Shown in pieces: positions 44,076 to 54,398 of a stretch of 64,000 nt of DNA. The notes below the pieces were generated by a model. That model did not search any database. It saw nothing but the letters and a program-made list of their open reading frames with translations, and had not been told where the DNA came from. Source of the stretch: Euglena gracilis. Its lineage: Eukaryota > Euglenida > Euglenophyceae > Euglenales. How positions within the stretch are numbered: the first letter of the stretch is position 1; each line of letters opens with the position of its first letter. The stretch is taken from assembly GCA_039621445.1 (NCBI GenBank), contig CP154954.1:19144642-19208641 (forward strand). The letters are read 5' to 3'. The translations under genes were made by a program, and so were the position numbers.

Positions 44076-44333
44076 ACACCATTGCTTAGCGACCCCCCCC
44101 CCCCGGGGGTTATTTTCCATCCTTGCGTTGGCAAGGCAATAATGCCAAAAAGTCTCAAAAAACCCGAAAAATTTCCGGCGCCTTTGGCGCCGGGCCAGCC
44201 ACCTGTTCATTTTCGGGCCTACCCCACCCCCCGGGGGGGCTCTTGGCCAGAAAACCAGTCAATTACTCTTAAAAAACTAGTCAGTCACCCCCCCCCCGAG
44301 GGTGGGATGGGACAGGTGTTAAGCAATGGTATG
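44076..44333 (+). mobile_element. ATACCATTGCTTA MITE
   Basis: CACACCATTGCTTAGCGACC at the left and GTTAAGCAATGGTATG at the right form the inverted repeat. Inside are a GGCGCCTTTGGCGCC hairpin and ACCAGTCAATTAC/AACTAGTCAGTCACC blocks shared with 45890-46225 and 48341-48681. Confidence 0.65.
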
Positions 44334-44639
44334 CTAGCTACCCGCGCACACCAGGACTTTGCATCAAAAGGATGACATATTAATTCCCTAGGACTGTGTA
44401 CACCGGAGCGTCAGAAATATCCAAACGTGGGAATGAAAGTTTTAATTTGATGTGGGGAGCCCCCAGTCAACGGGTGCTTTTTCTTTTTCAGCCAGAAATT
44501 GACCCCGCAGAATGTGGATCCGCTGTGGGTGTAGAAAATAAATATACAAACAAATATATGTGTGTATAGATGTGTTCCATTCCCCCCCAACCTCCAACTA
44601 CATGAGTCATCAAACCTGGGCTGTCGAAGGGGCGTCCAC

Positions 44640-44830
44640 AGCCCCTCCCTTGGTTCAGGAGGCCTTCTGTGGACCGAGGAGACTGCAGTCTTTTCGGGGG
44701 TGGTGATGGATGTGCATGCGACCACGATCCCTTGAATCGTCTCCGCTCTGCGCATTAGCACTCGGTGGCCCATGATGGAGCACCAGTCCCCGCCGGCTGC
44801 GGCAGCAGGGCACCCCCGCTACAGAACACC
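44640..44830 (-). CDS. Exon MGHRVLMRRAETIQ, right copy
   Basis: Reads GGDWCSIMGHRVLMRRAETI, then QGIVVACTSITTPEKTAV. It aligns to ARMRKADEIQNAVATCACI of the left copy around M-R-[RK]-A-[ED]-x-I-Q. Limits are approximate; a further protein-like segment lies upstream at about 44840-44990. Confidence 0.5.
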
Positions 44831-45017
44831 CGCGCGACTGGATGGCGCGACAAACCGTCAAGGTGTGGCAGGGGGGGATTTGAAAATGCCCTTTGGTTCT
44901 GTGTTGTGACAGGAGCCATCGGTCTGGGGCAGCCATGTCCCCAACAAGCTGCGCGACCCGTTTCTGGGGTGAAATGACAGGCACCCCCCCCCCCCCGTTG
45001 GTGGTCAGCTTCGGGTC

Positions 45018-45336
45018 CATGCTTGTGCTTACCAACCGGGGGGGGGGGGGGGGGGGGGAGTGGGTGCTATAGGGTGCCTGCCCCTAGCAGGCACACCCCC
45101 CCCCCGGGGGGGGGATAGGGGTCCGGGCCGGACCCAGAAAATTTTCATTGAAATGGCCATTTCCGGGCCCCCGGCGCCTTCGGCGCCGGGGTCGGAGGGG
45201 GGTGCCTGCTAGGGGCAGGCACCCCCCGAAACCCTACCCCCCCCCCCCCGGGGGGGGGGGTCGGATCGGGTGCTATGGGGTGCCTGCCCCTAGCACCCCC
45301 CCCCGTGGGGTAGGCACCCGACTAAGCGCAAGCCTG
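45018..45336 (+). mobile_element. CAGGCTTG-family MITE with perfect 8-bp duplication
   Basis: Ends CATGCTTGTGCTTA and TAAGCGCAAGCCTG; TTCGGGTC flanks both sides (45010-45017 and 45337-45344). It carries the same two hairpins and GGCGCCTTCGGCGCC loop as 42808-43114, in the opposite orientation. Confidence 0.9.
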
Positions 45337-46411
45337 TTCGGGTCCCAGCTGGGGCCAACTGCTGCCCCCACAAAAGAAGCCTGTTACCCTGGGACCCCCC
45401 CCACATTTGGAAATTGCGTGCTCCAAACAAACACCCCGTCAAATGAGACCCAGGATCAACTCCACTTCAGCCCCAGACACGCTTCTTGTTGAACCCAACC
45501 CACGGCGCATGACACGCCCTGTGTGGGGGATTTGACCGCTGCGTCGTTCTGGCCGGTTGCGGGTCCTCCACCCTCGCCCAAGGGTGTGGTCGGCTGATTG
45601 GGGCCAGGTCGTTTGGGGTCGTGGGTGCGTTGGTCCTGAGCACATCTGAGGGCAAGGGCATAAGGCAGGGCACCACCTATGGGGGGGGGGGAGACTGTCT
45701 GAGACAATCCCCCCAGGTAGACAGGTAGACGTTTGTGAGTTGCCTTTCCGATTGGTCTTGGATGTGTGACCTGAGTTCGGTACTTGCGTGGGTGTGTGTT
45801 GTATGTGTGTGGTGTGTGCCTGTGTGTGTTGTGCTCCGTGAAGCTTCGAGCGTGCAGTGACAGGGAGCCAGCCGCTTCAGCAGGTCACCATGAAATTCCC
45901 ACCCATAGAATTTTTTACCGACCCCTGGGGGAGGGGGGGTCACTCCACTTTTCGAAAAACCAGTCAATCACTTGTTTTTGGGGAAACCAGTCAGTCACTA
46001 CCCCCCCCGGGGGGGGGGTCGGCCACTCTGGAATTCAAAGGAAACTTGACCAAAAACGTGAAAAAAGGCCAAAAATTTTCCGGTGCCATTGGGCGCCGGG
46101 TCACTTGTTTTTTTTGCCCCCCCCCCCCCTCGTGGGAGAGAGGGGGTCCGGGCCAAAAACCAGTTAGTCACTCTGAAAAAAACCAGTCACCCCCCGGGGG
46201 GGGGTCGGCTAGTGACTAAGTGATTGACTGTTCCCACCCCCTTGGACTTGGGTTGGCTAAATTGCACCCCCTCCTGCCTGCCCGCAGAACGCCACCTTGT
46301 ACTTTGGACTTTGCACGTCATGCAACAAGCCTTGGCAAGTCCCTGAACACCCCCCCCCCCACAACCGCGTGCAAATGCATTGCATTGCAGGGGAATGGGG
46401 AACCAAACAAC
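45337..46411. other. Coding-like island and MITE, unresolved
   Basis: 45440-45660 is GC-rich with three open minus frames after a fair acceptor (TTGCCCTCAG); the true frame cannot be chosen. 45890-46225 is a MITE of the ACCATTGCTTA group (AACCAGTCAATCAC and CGGTGCCATTGGGCGCCG blocks) without clear ends. Confidence 0.35.
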
Positions 46412-46469
46412 CTGGTCGACCGGAAGAATCGCAGCCAAGTCGTAGCTCAGGCACGGTTTCTCCGGAGAA
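46412..46469 (-). CDS. Small exon (FSGETVPELRLGCDSSGRP)
   Basis: Bounded by an excellent acceptor (TTTTCCTGTTTTCAG) and donor CAG|GTTGTT. Two frames are open: FSGETVPELRLGCDSSGRP and, read on, SPEKPCLSYDLAAILPVDQ. The splice sites are better evidence than the frame. Confidence 0.5.
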
Positions 46470-46705
46470 CTGAAAACAGGAAAAGTCATTACAGAGGTTC
46501 ACCCCCCAAAGCTTCTCAACTCAGGGGACAGCACGTCGGTTCATCACTGAACATCAGATGGGCAGCCTTCCAACCACCATTTGAACGTGCAATATCGAAA
46601 TACCGGTCCATGCTTTTTGTACCCCTCTGTCACGGAGGTGTACCCTTTTTCAAACCATGTATTTATACGTTGGACAGCCTTTTAAAATCCTTAAATTCTG
46701 CGACC

Positions 46706-46808
46706 AGGGGTTTTTTTAAAGACCGGGGGGGCGGTCCCCCCCCCCCCACCCACCCACCCCCTGGGGTCGCCCCGGAGGCGGGGGACCCACTCAACTAATT
46801 TTCCCCGA
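46706..46808 (+). mobile_element. hAT-like MITE fragment (CAGGGGTTTTT family)
   Basis: CAGGGGTTTTTTTAAAGACCG and the GGGGACCCAC block are present, then the element breaks into TA/CA microsatellite DNA and the right end is lost. Confidence 0.6.
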
Positions 46809-46848
46809 AAATATTATATATATTAATTATAACATTATATTTTTTTAT

Positions 46849-46927
<79 letters not shown>

Positions 46928-47260
46928 GTAAAACCCCCTCCCAACCCCCCCAAATAACCCCCCCTATATATGTATATATATGTATATATATTATATATTT
47001 ATATGTAAAACCCCCTCCCAACCCCCCCCCCCCAAATAACCCCCCCCCTCTCGGGGGCTGATTTCGAGCGCCCCTGGGTTCCTTGGGTTTTCCATGTAAA
47101 TAGAACACCCCCCCAAATAACGCCCCCCCCCTGGGGCCTTGGTTCGGGTGCCCAAATAACACACCGTAGGGGTGTTGTTTGGGGGGGGTTATTAAATATT
47201 ATAATAATAAATACATATATTATATGTATATATTATACAAATAACACCAGGGGGAAATAA
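46809..47260 (+). repeat. (TA)n/(CA)n tract with AAATAACCCCC MITE
   Basis: TA and CA runs (46809-46925), then GTAAAACCCCC units repeated and AAATAACCCC blocks (46930-47195), closing GGTGTTGTTTGGGG. The GATTTCGAGCGCC word matches the element at 32405. Confidence 0.65.
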
Positions 47261-47299
47261 CATCAATAAAAAGTCAGGTTTCAACGCTCTGATAAATAT

Positions 47300-47595
47300 T
47301 CCTTCATGATTACTACCACTACTAATACTATTTTTACTACACAATTCCTTTATGGGTTATCATACCAGCGAATGAGAATGCACCCTCTTTGGTTCTTTCC
47401 TTTGGATCAGAAAAAAAATGCTCCCCTCAGAATGGATGGTTGCAAAAGAAAAGATGGTTGCAGAGGTGAGCAGCAACTTGTATTCCACCATTTGACCCGT
47501 ATGGCACAGCGATACAGCAAAGCGGCAATTCCCTTCCAGCGGTGCCATAAGATTGACATGATGGAAGTTGAAAAAAGATTGCCATCCGGCTATGC
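47300..47595 (-). repeat. Direct duplication, copy 1, with conserved frame
   Basis: About 290 bp repeated at 47905-48205. Its minus strand keeps an open frame reading LEGNCRFAVSLCHTGQMVEY then KLLLTSATIF (47450-47548). Of six base differences in the frame between copies, four are silent. An exon is plausible; the splice ends are not fixed. Confidence 0.55.
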
Positions 47596-47904
47596 AAAAT
47601 GAAGCTGCCGCATTTTTCGGGAGAAAATGTCCCCAGAAGAGAAATTTTCAATGCCCCCCACATATACAACCCCTTCCTGTGTCCAACGACCGGGGAGCAG
47701 CCGGGGGGACATGGATACTGGCAGAAAAGTTCCAAAAAAAAGCCAATGCTCACTTAATACCCTGCCCAAAGCCCCCCCAAAAAGCATTTTGGGCAATTAG
47801 ACTTAGACATAGGGGTTCGTTGGATTCAATTTCACCCTGAGTTTCTAGCCAAGGTCCCAACGATATACCTGTCAGCAAGGGATGGGTAGGGAGGCTTTGA
47901 AAAT

Positions 47905-48205
47905 TGTTCCTTCATGATTACTACCGCTACTATTATTACTATACTGTTCCTTTACGGGTTACCACACGAGCAAATGCAAATGCACCTTCTATGGTTCTTT
48001 CCTTTGGATCAGAAAAAAATGATCCCCCTCAGAATGGATGTCCCTAAAAGATGGTAGCAGAGGTGAGCAGCAACTTGAACTCCACCATTTGACCCGTGTG
48101 GCACAGCGACACAGCAAAGCGGCAATTCCCTTCCAGCGGTGCCAGAAGATTGACATGATGGAAGTCGAAACAAGACTGCCATCCGGCGATAAGTATCTTT
48201 GAGGA
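47905..48205 (-). repeat. Direct duplication, copy 2, with conserved frame
   Basis: Second copy of the block at 47300-47595. It reads LAPLEGNCRFAVSLCHTGQM then VEFKLLLTSATIF on the minus strand, and differs in two residues (M/L, Y/F). The shared start TTCCTTCATGATTACTACC shows that the duplicated unit includes noncoding flank. Confidence 0.55.
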
Positions 48206-48340
48206 GGAAATGCCCCCATATATGCACCCTCCCTCTGTCCAACAACCAATTTTTTTTAAAAAAAAACCGTGCTCCTTTCTAAAAACGACTCTCACTTTTA
48301 CTGCCACCCATAAATTTTAGAAGACTCGGAAGATTCTAGA

Positions 48341-48681
48341 CCATACCATTGCTTATCGACCCCCCCCCCGGGGGAGGGTGTCACTTTTCACTTTCAAAAA
48401 AAAAACAACAGTCCGTAACTTTTCAAAAACCAGTCACTCACTTCCAACAATGGGGGGGTCACTTTGGCCACTCAAGCCAAAATGGCCTAAAACAATGGAT
48501 TCTGGCCAACCTCCCCCCCAAAAAATTCTGGCGCCTTCGGCTCAGGTTTGCCACTTTGGGCCATTCCTGGCCGACCCTGGGGGGGGGTCTGGAGCCAAAA
48601 CCAGCCAATTCTCTCCGAAAAAACCAGTCAGTCACCCCGAGGGGGAGGGGAGTGGCCCGACAGACATTACAAAATGGTATG
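48341..48681 (+). mobile_element. ATACCATTGCTTA MITE
   Basis: CATACCATTGCTTATCGACC at the left, AAAATGGTATG at the right, with CACTTTCAAAAA, AACCAGTCACTC and ACCAGTCAGTCACC blocks and a GGCGCCTTCGGC half-hairpin. Confidence 0.6.
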
Positions 48682-49164
48682 CCCTGGACGTTGCACACAT
48701 TCTGGTCCAATGAGGAAGATTTCACTTCAAAACTGCAGTTTTTTGGGTCCACCTTGGTTGGGGAAGACGAGGAAATTCAAAAACAGCCAAAAAAAAAAAC
48801 TGGACCATTTTCCTTCATCTGACAGCGACTTCAAACTGATGTGAGATCCGGGCAGCATCCAGAGGTTTTTCATGACTGTGGACAGTTTGCAAGGGAAAGG
48901 GGACAGAGAACAATGGACCCGGGAGGGGAGAGGGGGTATAGATGTCGTCAGCCTCCTACCACGGGGTCGTTGGGCATAGGGGGGGGGGAATTAGTTTGAC
49001 AGGCTGGTCTCCGGGGCGAGGTTAACTGTTCCTTGGGCAAGATGTTTGGGGAGTGGCGTGCTCTGTACTTCATGACGAGCAACCCAATTGTGAACTGTCA
49101 GCAGGGGCACACCCCTTCGTTCATTGCACTTTTGCTGTTTCATTGCGTTGTCCTGGGGGCCAAC

Positions 49165-49310
49165 CTTCTGGCCAACACCGCCGCCGGGGGAAGCTCCACG
49201 CCGTCCACCGTGATCGTGAGCAGCCCCCCGGCCACCGTCATCGCAACAGTGCTCCCCGGTGCTACCGCCGGGGTGGGGGGGCCGATGGCCATGCCGGTGA
49301 CACGCTGGGA
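49165..49310 (-). CDS. Exon (LLTITVDGVELPPAAV)
   Basis: Forty-eight codons plus two bases from GGACCAG to AGAAG|GTTGGC. It reads SQRVTGMAIGPPTPAVAPGS, then TVAMTVAGGLLTITVDGVEL. GC-rich wobble positions contrast with the AT-rich flanks. No active-site motif is visible. Confidence 0.65.
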
Positions 49311-49602
49311 CTGGTCCCCGCAGCGAAAAGGAAACACATCGAGCTGCATCATGATTTGAAGGCGGTTTCAGACGAAGACATCCAATTTTTTTTTGAAATT
49401 GATCAAATTGCTGTTTTTTGAAGAAAAAAAACAGTGTTGAATAAAAAAGTAGTGTTAAATCAAGAAACGCCGGCTGTTGGAGAGAAAAGTAGAAGGGTGC
49501 GGGCCGCGCATGCTGGGTGTATGCGCACATCAGGGGTGCCTAAATGAGCGGTTGTCCGTGCACAAAATGACTTCATACACACAGCCATCTTCCAAAACAC
49601 AC

Positions 49603-49745
49603 CTGCCGTCCCAACGCCGTCGACCCGCCGTCCCAACGCCGGCATCCCAGCCTGTGCCCATGGACATGAACCGTCCCTCCTGCCGGGCGCCCCTGCGCGT
49701 GAACACCAGCCCCACGCTTCCCGCCAGCGCCACTTTCCCCAGGTA
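49603..49745 (-). CDS. Exon (VALAGSVGLVFTRRGARQEG)
   Basis: Ends in phase 2 at GGCAG|GTGTGT and reads DHYLGKVALAGSVGLVFTRR, then GARQEGRFMSMGTGWDAG. The upstream limit is unclear because no AG lies in the preceding C-rich tract; a MITE begins 50 bp upstream. Confidence 0.5.
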
Positions 49746-49794
49746 GTGGTCGGGGGCAGGGCCGTGTGCCGGGTGGGGGCGGGGGATGGCATGG

Positions 49795-50258
49795 CAGGGA
49801 ATTTTAATTAAAGACCTGGAATATGCAAAAAAATGCCACTTTTCCAGAATTTCGATTATGCAAAAAAACGCAAATTATGCAACTTGCATATCCGTATTGC
49901 ACGAAGCTATGACATCATATATTTAACGTATCATCACAAACATCACAATGCAAACCATAATACTAATGGGCTCATGCTGCTGACGACGCTAGATTGGTAG
50001 GGTGTCAAGAGGGGAAAACACACAAAAGAAGTGGGTGTGGGTGACCAAAAGTGAGTGGGCGGGGACCCGACCCACTCACTTTTTCCCGAAATGGCCAACA
50101 ATCGCGAAAAATGCTAAAAAAATTAGCACCTTTTTCAAAAAATTTTGGCGCCGAAAAATATATCCGCTTGGGGGGATCCCCCCCGGGGGGGGGCTCGGCC
50201 GGATCCACCCACCCAACCCTCCCCCCCCCCCCGGGGGTCCAAGACAAAAAAACCCCTG
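49795..50258 (+). mobile_element. Composite hAT-like MITE
   Basis: Left end CAGGGAATTTTAATTAAAGACC, right end GACAAAAAAACCCCTG; the flanks TGGCATGG and, one base out of register, TGGCACGG match at 7 of 8. The right half matches the CAGGGGTTTTT family (CGAAATGGCC, GGCGCCGAAAA, TATATCC). The left half contains an ATGCAAAAAA element, so one MITE appears to have inserted in another. Confidence 0.65.
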
Positions 50259-51125
50259 ATGGCACGGCAGCCGGGGGAGCCTGGCATCGCAGCCCATCTC
50301 CTCCGCGGCTTCCCTCGCCATCTACCTCACCTCTCCACCCCAGGAGGTTGCCACCTTGCGAGTCAGCCGGCGCCAGCCAAAATGACAACGCTCCGCAGGG
50401 GCCCGGAGGGGACTACGCAACATGACACGGAGGGTCGGGGTGGGTGGGGGCTCGGTTGAACCCAACGCCGGCACGCCATCCCCAGACTGACAGGAACGGC
50501 AAACCTTCAATAAGTATCGAAATCGGGAAGGGGGATTGATCGGGGTGGGCACGGCATGTGGAAACGCATTTGGCGCACAGCGGACCTGGCGGCCACACCC
50601 ACTCAGGTCCCTGCGAGGCCTTGGCCAAATAGGCGGTCAGGAGAAATCCGGGGACCTTGAGCAAATTCGACCCCCCTCTCAGGTGGGGGGGGGGGTGCAG
50701 TCCCCCGCTCTGACCAACCTCTCCTCCACCAGGCCTTCTCATGTAGGTAATGATGTAATATAACGCAGTCTTTGAAACACACTGGTGCAAAAGTCTTTAC
50801 GACAACCGCAATTTTTTGCCCAAGAAACCAATGTAACTCTGGCTGCCCGCATAGCTCTAGTTTCGGACATACGCCACGTCGAAGCCTATGACAAGCCAAA
50901 ATTTTACAAAAAATGGATCTTGGACTGTGTGGTAAAAAAAATACGTAATAAAACAATAATTTTGAGTAAAATAATTAAAATAACCATCCTACAACTCTGG
51001 AACCCTGAGGAGTTAGGCTCTGGAGGTTGGTGCGTGACTGCTTTTGAAACAAGCATCAAAAAAATAACCAAAACTCACTGGTACCATAAAAGGCATTCAG
51101 AAAACCTTGAAAGAGCTTAGGTCAC

Positions 51126-51307
51126 CGCTTGGGAAAACATATCGGACGAGCTGCCGGCCCCGAGCCAAGGCCTGGCCCTGGCGGTCCAGCACCGCGCCGA
51201 CCGCAAAAGGGCCCGCGAGGTCCGCCGCCACGATCCGCAGCCGGACGGAGTGGCGGCCGCCGGCGGGGAACGTCTGCCGGGTGACGGTGGTGGAGTCCCG
51301 GGACGTC
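51126..51307 (-). CDS. Exon (GGRHSVRLRIVAADLAG)
   Basis: One base, 60 codons, one base, from a strong acceptor (CTGCCCCCGCAG) to donor GCG|GTGACC. It reads TSRDSTTVTRQTFPAGGRHS, then VRLRIVAADLAGPFAVGAVL and ALARGRQLVRYVF. Very GC-rich, and it alternates as beta strands. One of the clearest exons on the right side. Confidence 0.75.
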
Positions 51308-51374
51308 CTGCGGGGGCAGGCGCCGGCCGGGCAGGGCCCTCCCCTGCCCCCCCCCCCCCCGGGGGGGTCCACCC

Positions 51375-51633
51375 CAGGGGTTTTTTAATACCGGGGGGGA
51401 GGGGGGATCCCCCCCACCCACCCACCCCCTGGGGGCCCCCCGGGGGGGTCCCTGGGGACTCACAAAAAAATGGCTGAAAAATCGCGAAAATGCCAAAAAA
51501 GCACTTTTCGGCGCCGAAAAGTATATCCCACCCCCCTCCCGGGACCCCCCGGGGGCTCGGTGGGACCCCCCCCCCCCCCCCTCCCCCCCCTCCCCCCCCC
51601 CCCGGGGTCCACGACTAAAAAAAAAAACCCCTG
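51375..51633 (+). mobile_element. hAT-like MITE with perfect 8-bp duplication
   Basis: CAGGGGTTTTTTAATACCG at the left and CGACTAAAAAAAAAAACCCC then TG at the right; GTCCACCC flanks both sides (51367-51374 and 51634-51641). It lies 67 bp upstream of the exon at 51307, inside what would be its 5' intron. Confidence 0.9.
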
Positions 51634-51659
51634 GTCCACCCACCCACCCACCCACCCGC

Positions 51660-52540
51660 TCGCCTAAAACCACCCTAAATCAGCCGGAAGGCGTTTTTAT
51701 ATTTTTACAGCCCAGTCTTCGGAAGGGTCTGGCTGACCCATGGCACACCCCACCCACCCCCACCCCCCCCCGGCGGGGTAGGGGGTCCAGCGGCCACGGC
51801 CCAACCACCAATTCTCGACCCCCCCCCTCCTGCAGGACGGGTCACGCAAATGTTAAATGAGAGGAGGGGGGTCGCAAAGACCAAACTTTCGAGGAGAGCA
51901 AAAGAAGCCAACTCCTCGCAACGTCCATTCGGATACTAATCCTCCCCAAATACAAAATAAACCTGTCCCCCAGAAACTGTCACCTGACACCGGTTGGTGT
52001 TTCCCAGGGGGCGCAGGATAAGAATATAATATACCCACATCTAAAATAGGAATATAATATACCGGCAACAAAAATTGGGTGGGGTTGGGACGAGAAAGGT
52101 ATTTAACTTGGAGATTTCTCAAAACGCAAAACATGCACACTTTAAATCAGAACTTTGTACCGCTTCTATGCCTTATTCCAGGTTCATACTGCTGCAAGTA
52201 GATCACATACTGATCAGTTGACTGCAAGTTCAGTATTTTTTTGAAGCCACAAACAAGGTCTAGGGCAAAAATCCAGTAAAAATCCCGCAGGTTGCTTGAA
52301 AAAGAGACCAGGCTCTAAAAAAAAAACAAAAAAAATGCCCAATATACGTTGATGGTTAAAATAATAAAACAATGAAATAATAAATGGTAAAATGATAAAC
52401 AATAATCATAATACAATGATAATTTCAGGGGACTCTTTCAATATACGCAACAAACCTACAGTTCATGAAAAGCGAAAATTAAGCGGAAAACAACACAAAA
52501 TTCACTTTTGATGCTAAGCTTGGGAAAAATTGTTGTTGTT
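51660..52540. other. No exon called
   Basis: C/G-run MITE remnants to about 51850, then AT-rich sequence with ATAAT and TAAAATAAT repeats (52320-52420). Confidence 0.5.
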
Positions 52541-52544
52541 GTTT

Positions 52545-52960
52545 TCAGTATGACAACATCCCTCGGCTATCTTCTGGGGAGCCCAACCGACGGTAGGGTG
52601 CCCTCGCATTCAAATCGGTCTGCTGATGCCTGGCCACCACGCACTGGCGTCGTCGTGGCTGCAGGCCACACTCCGCAGGTTGTCCCGGAAGTTCCATTTC
52701 CCACAGAAGGGCCTTCCCGGGCTTCTTTTTAAGACTCCCGGAGGAATCTCCCCAACCACCCAGCCCGGTCGAAGAGTCTTCTGAGGTAAAAAGAAGCCCG
52801 GGCTTGCCATCCTCGGCCTGCGCCAATGTGCGCTTGAGGACCCGGTCCAGCGGGTCGCTCATATGGCCACCGGAGCTGGGAGCAGAACACTCTGTGGGGG
52901 TGGAACGGAGGGGAGGGGGTGTCGGTGCCCGGCGTCCACGTGCTGCTGCAGAACACCTCA
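52545..52960 (-). other. GC-rich coding-like island, frame unresolved
   Basis: After a good acceptor (CGTTCCACCCCCACAG, near 52895) two minus frames are open: SDPLDRVLKRTLAQAEDGKP and VFCSQLRWPYERPAGPG. Further down, RPFCGKWNFRDNLRSVACSH is open to 52620. A CTTTTTAAGACTCCC word near 52730 resembles a MITE end, so the island may be broken by an insertion. Confidence 0.4.
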
Positions 52961-53465
52961 AAAGACGAGCAAGGCTGAAACTTTATGAAACACGATGCAC
53001 TGGAGCTTGGACACGTCTCCAGGAGATTATTTCATAGAGTGGACCCACCTGTTCTGAAAAGGAATTTTGTTTTTCAACATTCTTTCCATGCGAAATGGTG
53101 AATGCCTTGAAAAATCATTTGAATTTCAATTTACGCAAAAAATTACAAAATGGACACTTTCCGGGTTTTGAAAATGCAAATTCTGTCACTTGTACACCTC
53201 TGCCCAATATCCAAACCTGTGCAGTCAACGACCGCCCGCCATTATCGGGAGATATGGCGTAAAATGGAGCGCCAATATAACCCCACAGAACCGTACCCCA
53301 TACCCCCCCACACATCCCCCATTGTCACCCCCCACACTCCCCCACACCCACCACTGTCCCCGCACACATACCACCTACCCTCCCCCCCCTGTCACCCCAC
53401 ACGTACCACCTACCCCCGACTGTCACCCCCCCCCCCATCTGTCACCACACCCTTTATCCAATCAG

Positions 53466-53850
53466 ACCATTGCTCAAGGACCCCAGGGGGGGGTCCACTG
53501 GCTGGCCATTTAGCTGGACACTGGAAAAATATGGACCCAACTGGAAATCAAAATAAATCAGTCAACCCAACCAGAAAAAAGAATTCCTCCGGCGCTGCAC
53601 GCTGAGGTGGAAATGAGGTTTTTAATGCAGTTTTTGGCTGGTTTTGTTCAAAAAAAAATCGCCAAAAATGGACAAAAAGGGGGCAATTTTAGCCATTCTT
53701 TTTTTTCATTTTTGGGGAGTCCGCCCAAAAAAATTTTCGGAGCTTCGCGCCGCTCACCCACCCCCACGGGGGGGGGGGTTCCGCTAGAATTCACACTAGC
53801 CAAATTTGGACTAGCTGGGCGGTCTGGGGCGTCCCCTCCCCCCTGGACGA
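53466..53850 (+). mobile_element. ATTGCTTAAGG-type MITE, copy 2
   Basis: GACCATTGCTCAAGGACC at the left, then GGTCCACTGGCTGGCCATTT, CGGCGCTGCACGCTGAGG and GGTTTTTAATGCAGTTTTTG, closely matching 3195-3612. The right end is diffuse. Confidence 0.65.
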
Positions 53851-53999
53851 GGCCGAAGGCCGAGTAAATCAAAAAATGCCGCCACAAAAAGTTGTCCACA
53901 AAAGTGATTTGCATGTGCCAAAAAATTGGCATTGGATGCAGGCCTTTGTTTGAGGGTTCGCAGTAAGCCCCAGCGCGTCGTTGGACATAGGTGAGTCAT

Positions 54000-54398
54000 T
54001 GGACATAGTGGCCAGGGGGGGTCCACGGGCCGGCTGGAAAAACGTGCCGACTGGACCACACCCCTCTAAGGAGTGGGGGTCCGGGGGGGTTTCTGGCCGG
54101 CTGGCAGCAGGACCCAGCAGGTACCCAAAAAAATGCCCCCAAAAGCCCCAATTCAGCTGGGTTCGCAATTTTCATCCCGAATTTGGGGGTGAAGACACAA
54201 AAACCACCCAAAAATGTCATTTTTTGGTGTTTTTTTTTTCGCCCTTTTGCACCGAAACATTTTTGGTCTAACACGGCTTTGCTGGCCTGGGGGGGGGGGC
54301 TTCGCAGCCGGGCTGGGAAATACTGGTTTGGAAAAAGGTGCTGGCTGGCTGGACTCCCCCGAGGGGGTTGGGTCCCCTCCGGCTTAAGAAAACCCCTG
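54000..54398 (-). mobile_element. GCTGG-rich hAT-like MITE fragment
   Basis: The right end CGGCTTAAGAAAACCCCTG is the family terminus (compare 20163). GGCTGGCTGG and GGTCCACGGGCC blocks continue leftward, but the left terminus and duplication are not identifiable. Confidence 0.55.

Larger units (their letters stand above)
41130..44830 (-). other. MIB/HERC2-containing exon set, right copy
   Basis: Segments at 44640-44830, 43903-44062, 42545-42735 and 41130-41245 repeat the left copy (33.9-37.8 kb) in order and strand. Three MITEs lie between them (42206, 42808, 44076), and another lies just upstream at 45018. No stop or start codon could be fixed. A catalytic ligase module is not visible in the window. 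Confidence 0.55.
49165..51307 (-). other. Beta-rich (SPRY-like?) exon group
   Basis: Three GC-rich minus exons: 51126-51307, about 49603-49745, and 49165-49310. Together they read RHSVRLRIVA, GPFAVGAVLDRQGQ, GKVALAGSVGLVF and then VAMTVAGGLLTITVDGVELP. Strand, turn, then TITVDGVEL is reminiscent of SPRY/B30.2 domains, but the order and spacing are not decisive. Phases do not link all three, so exons may be missing or belong to two genes. Confidence 0.45.
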
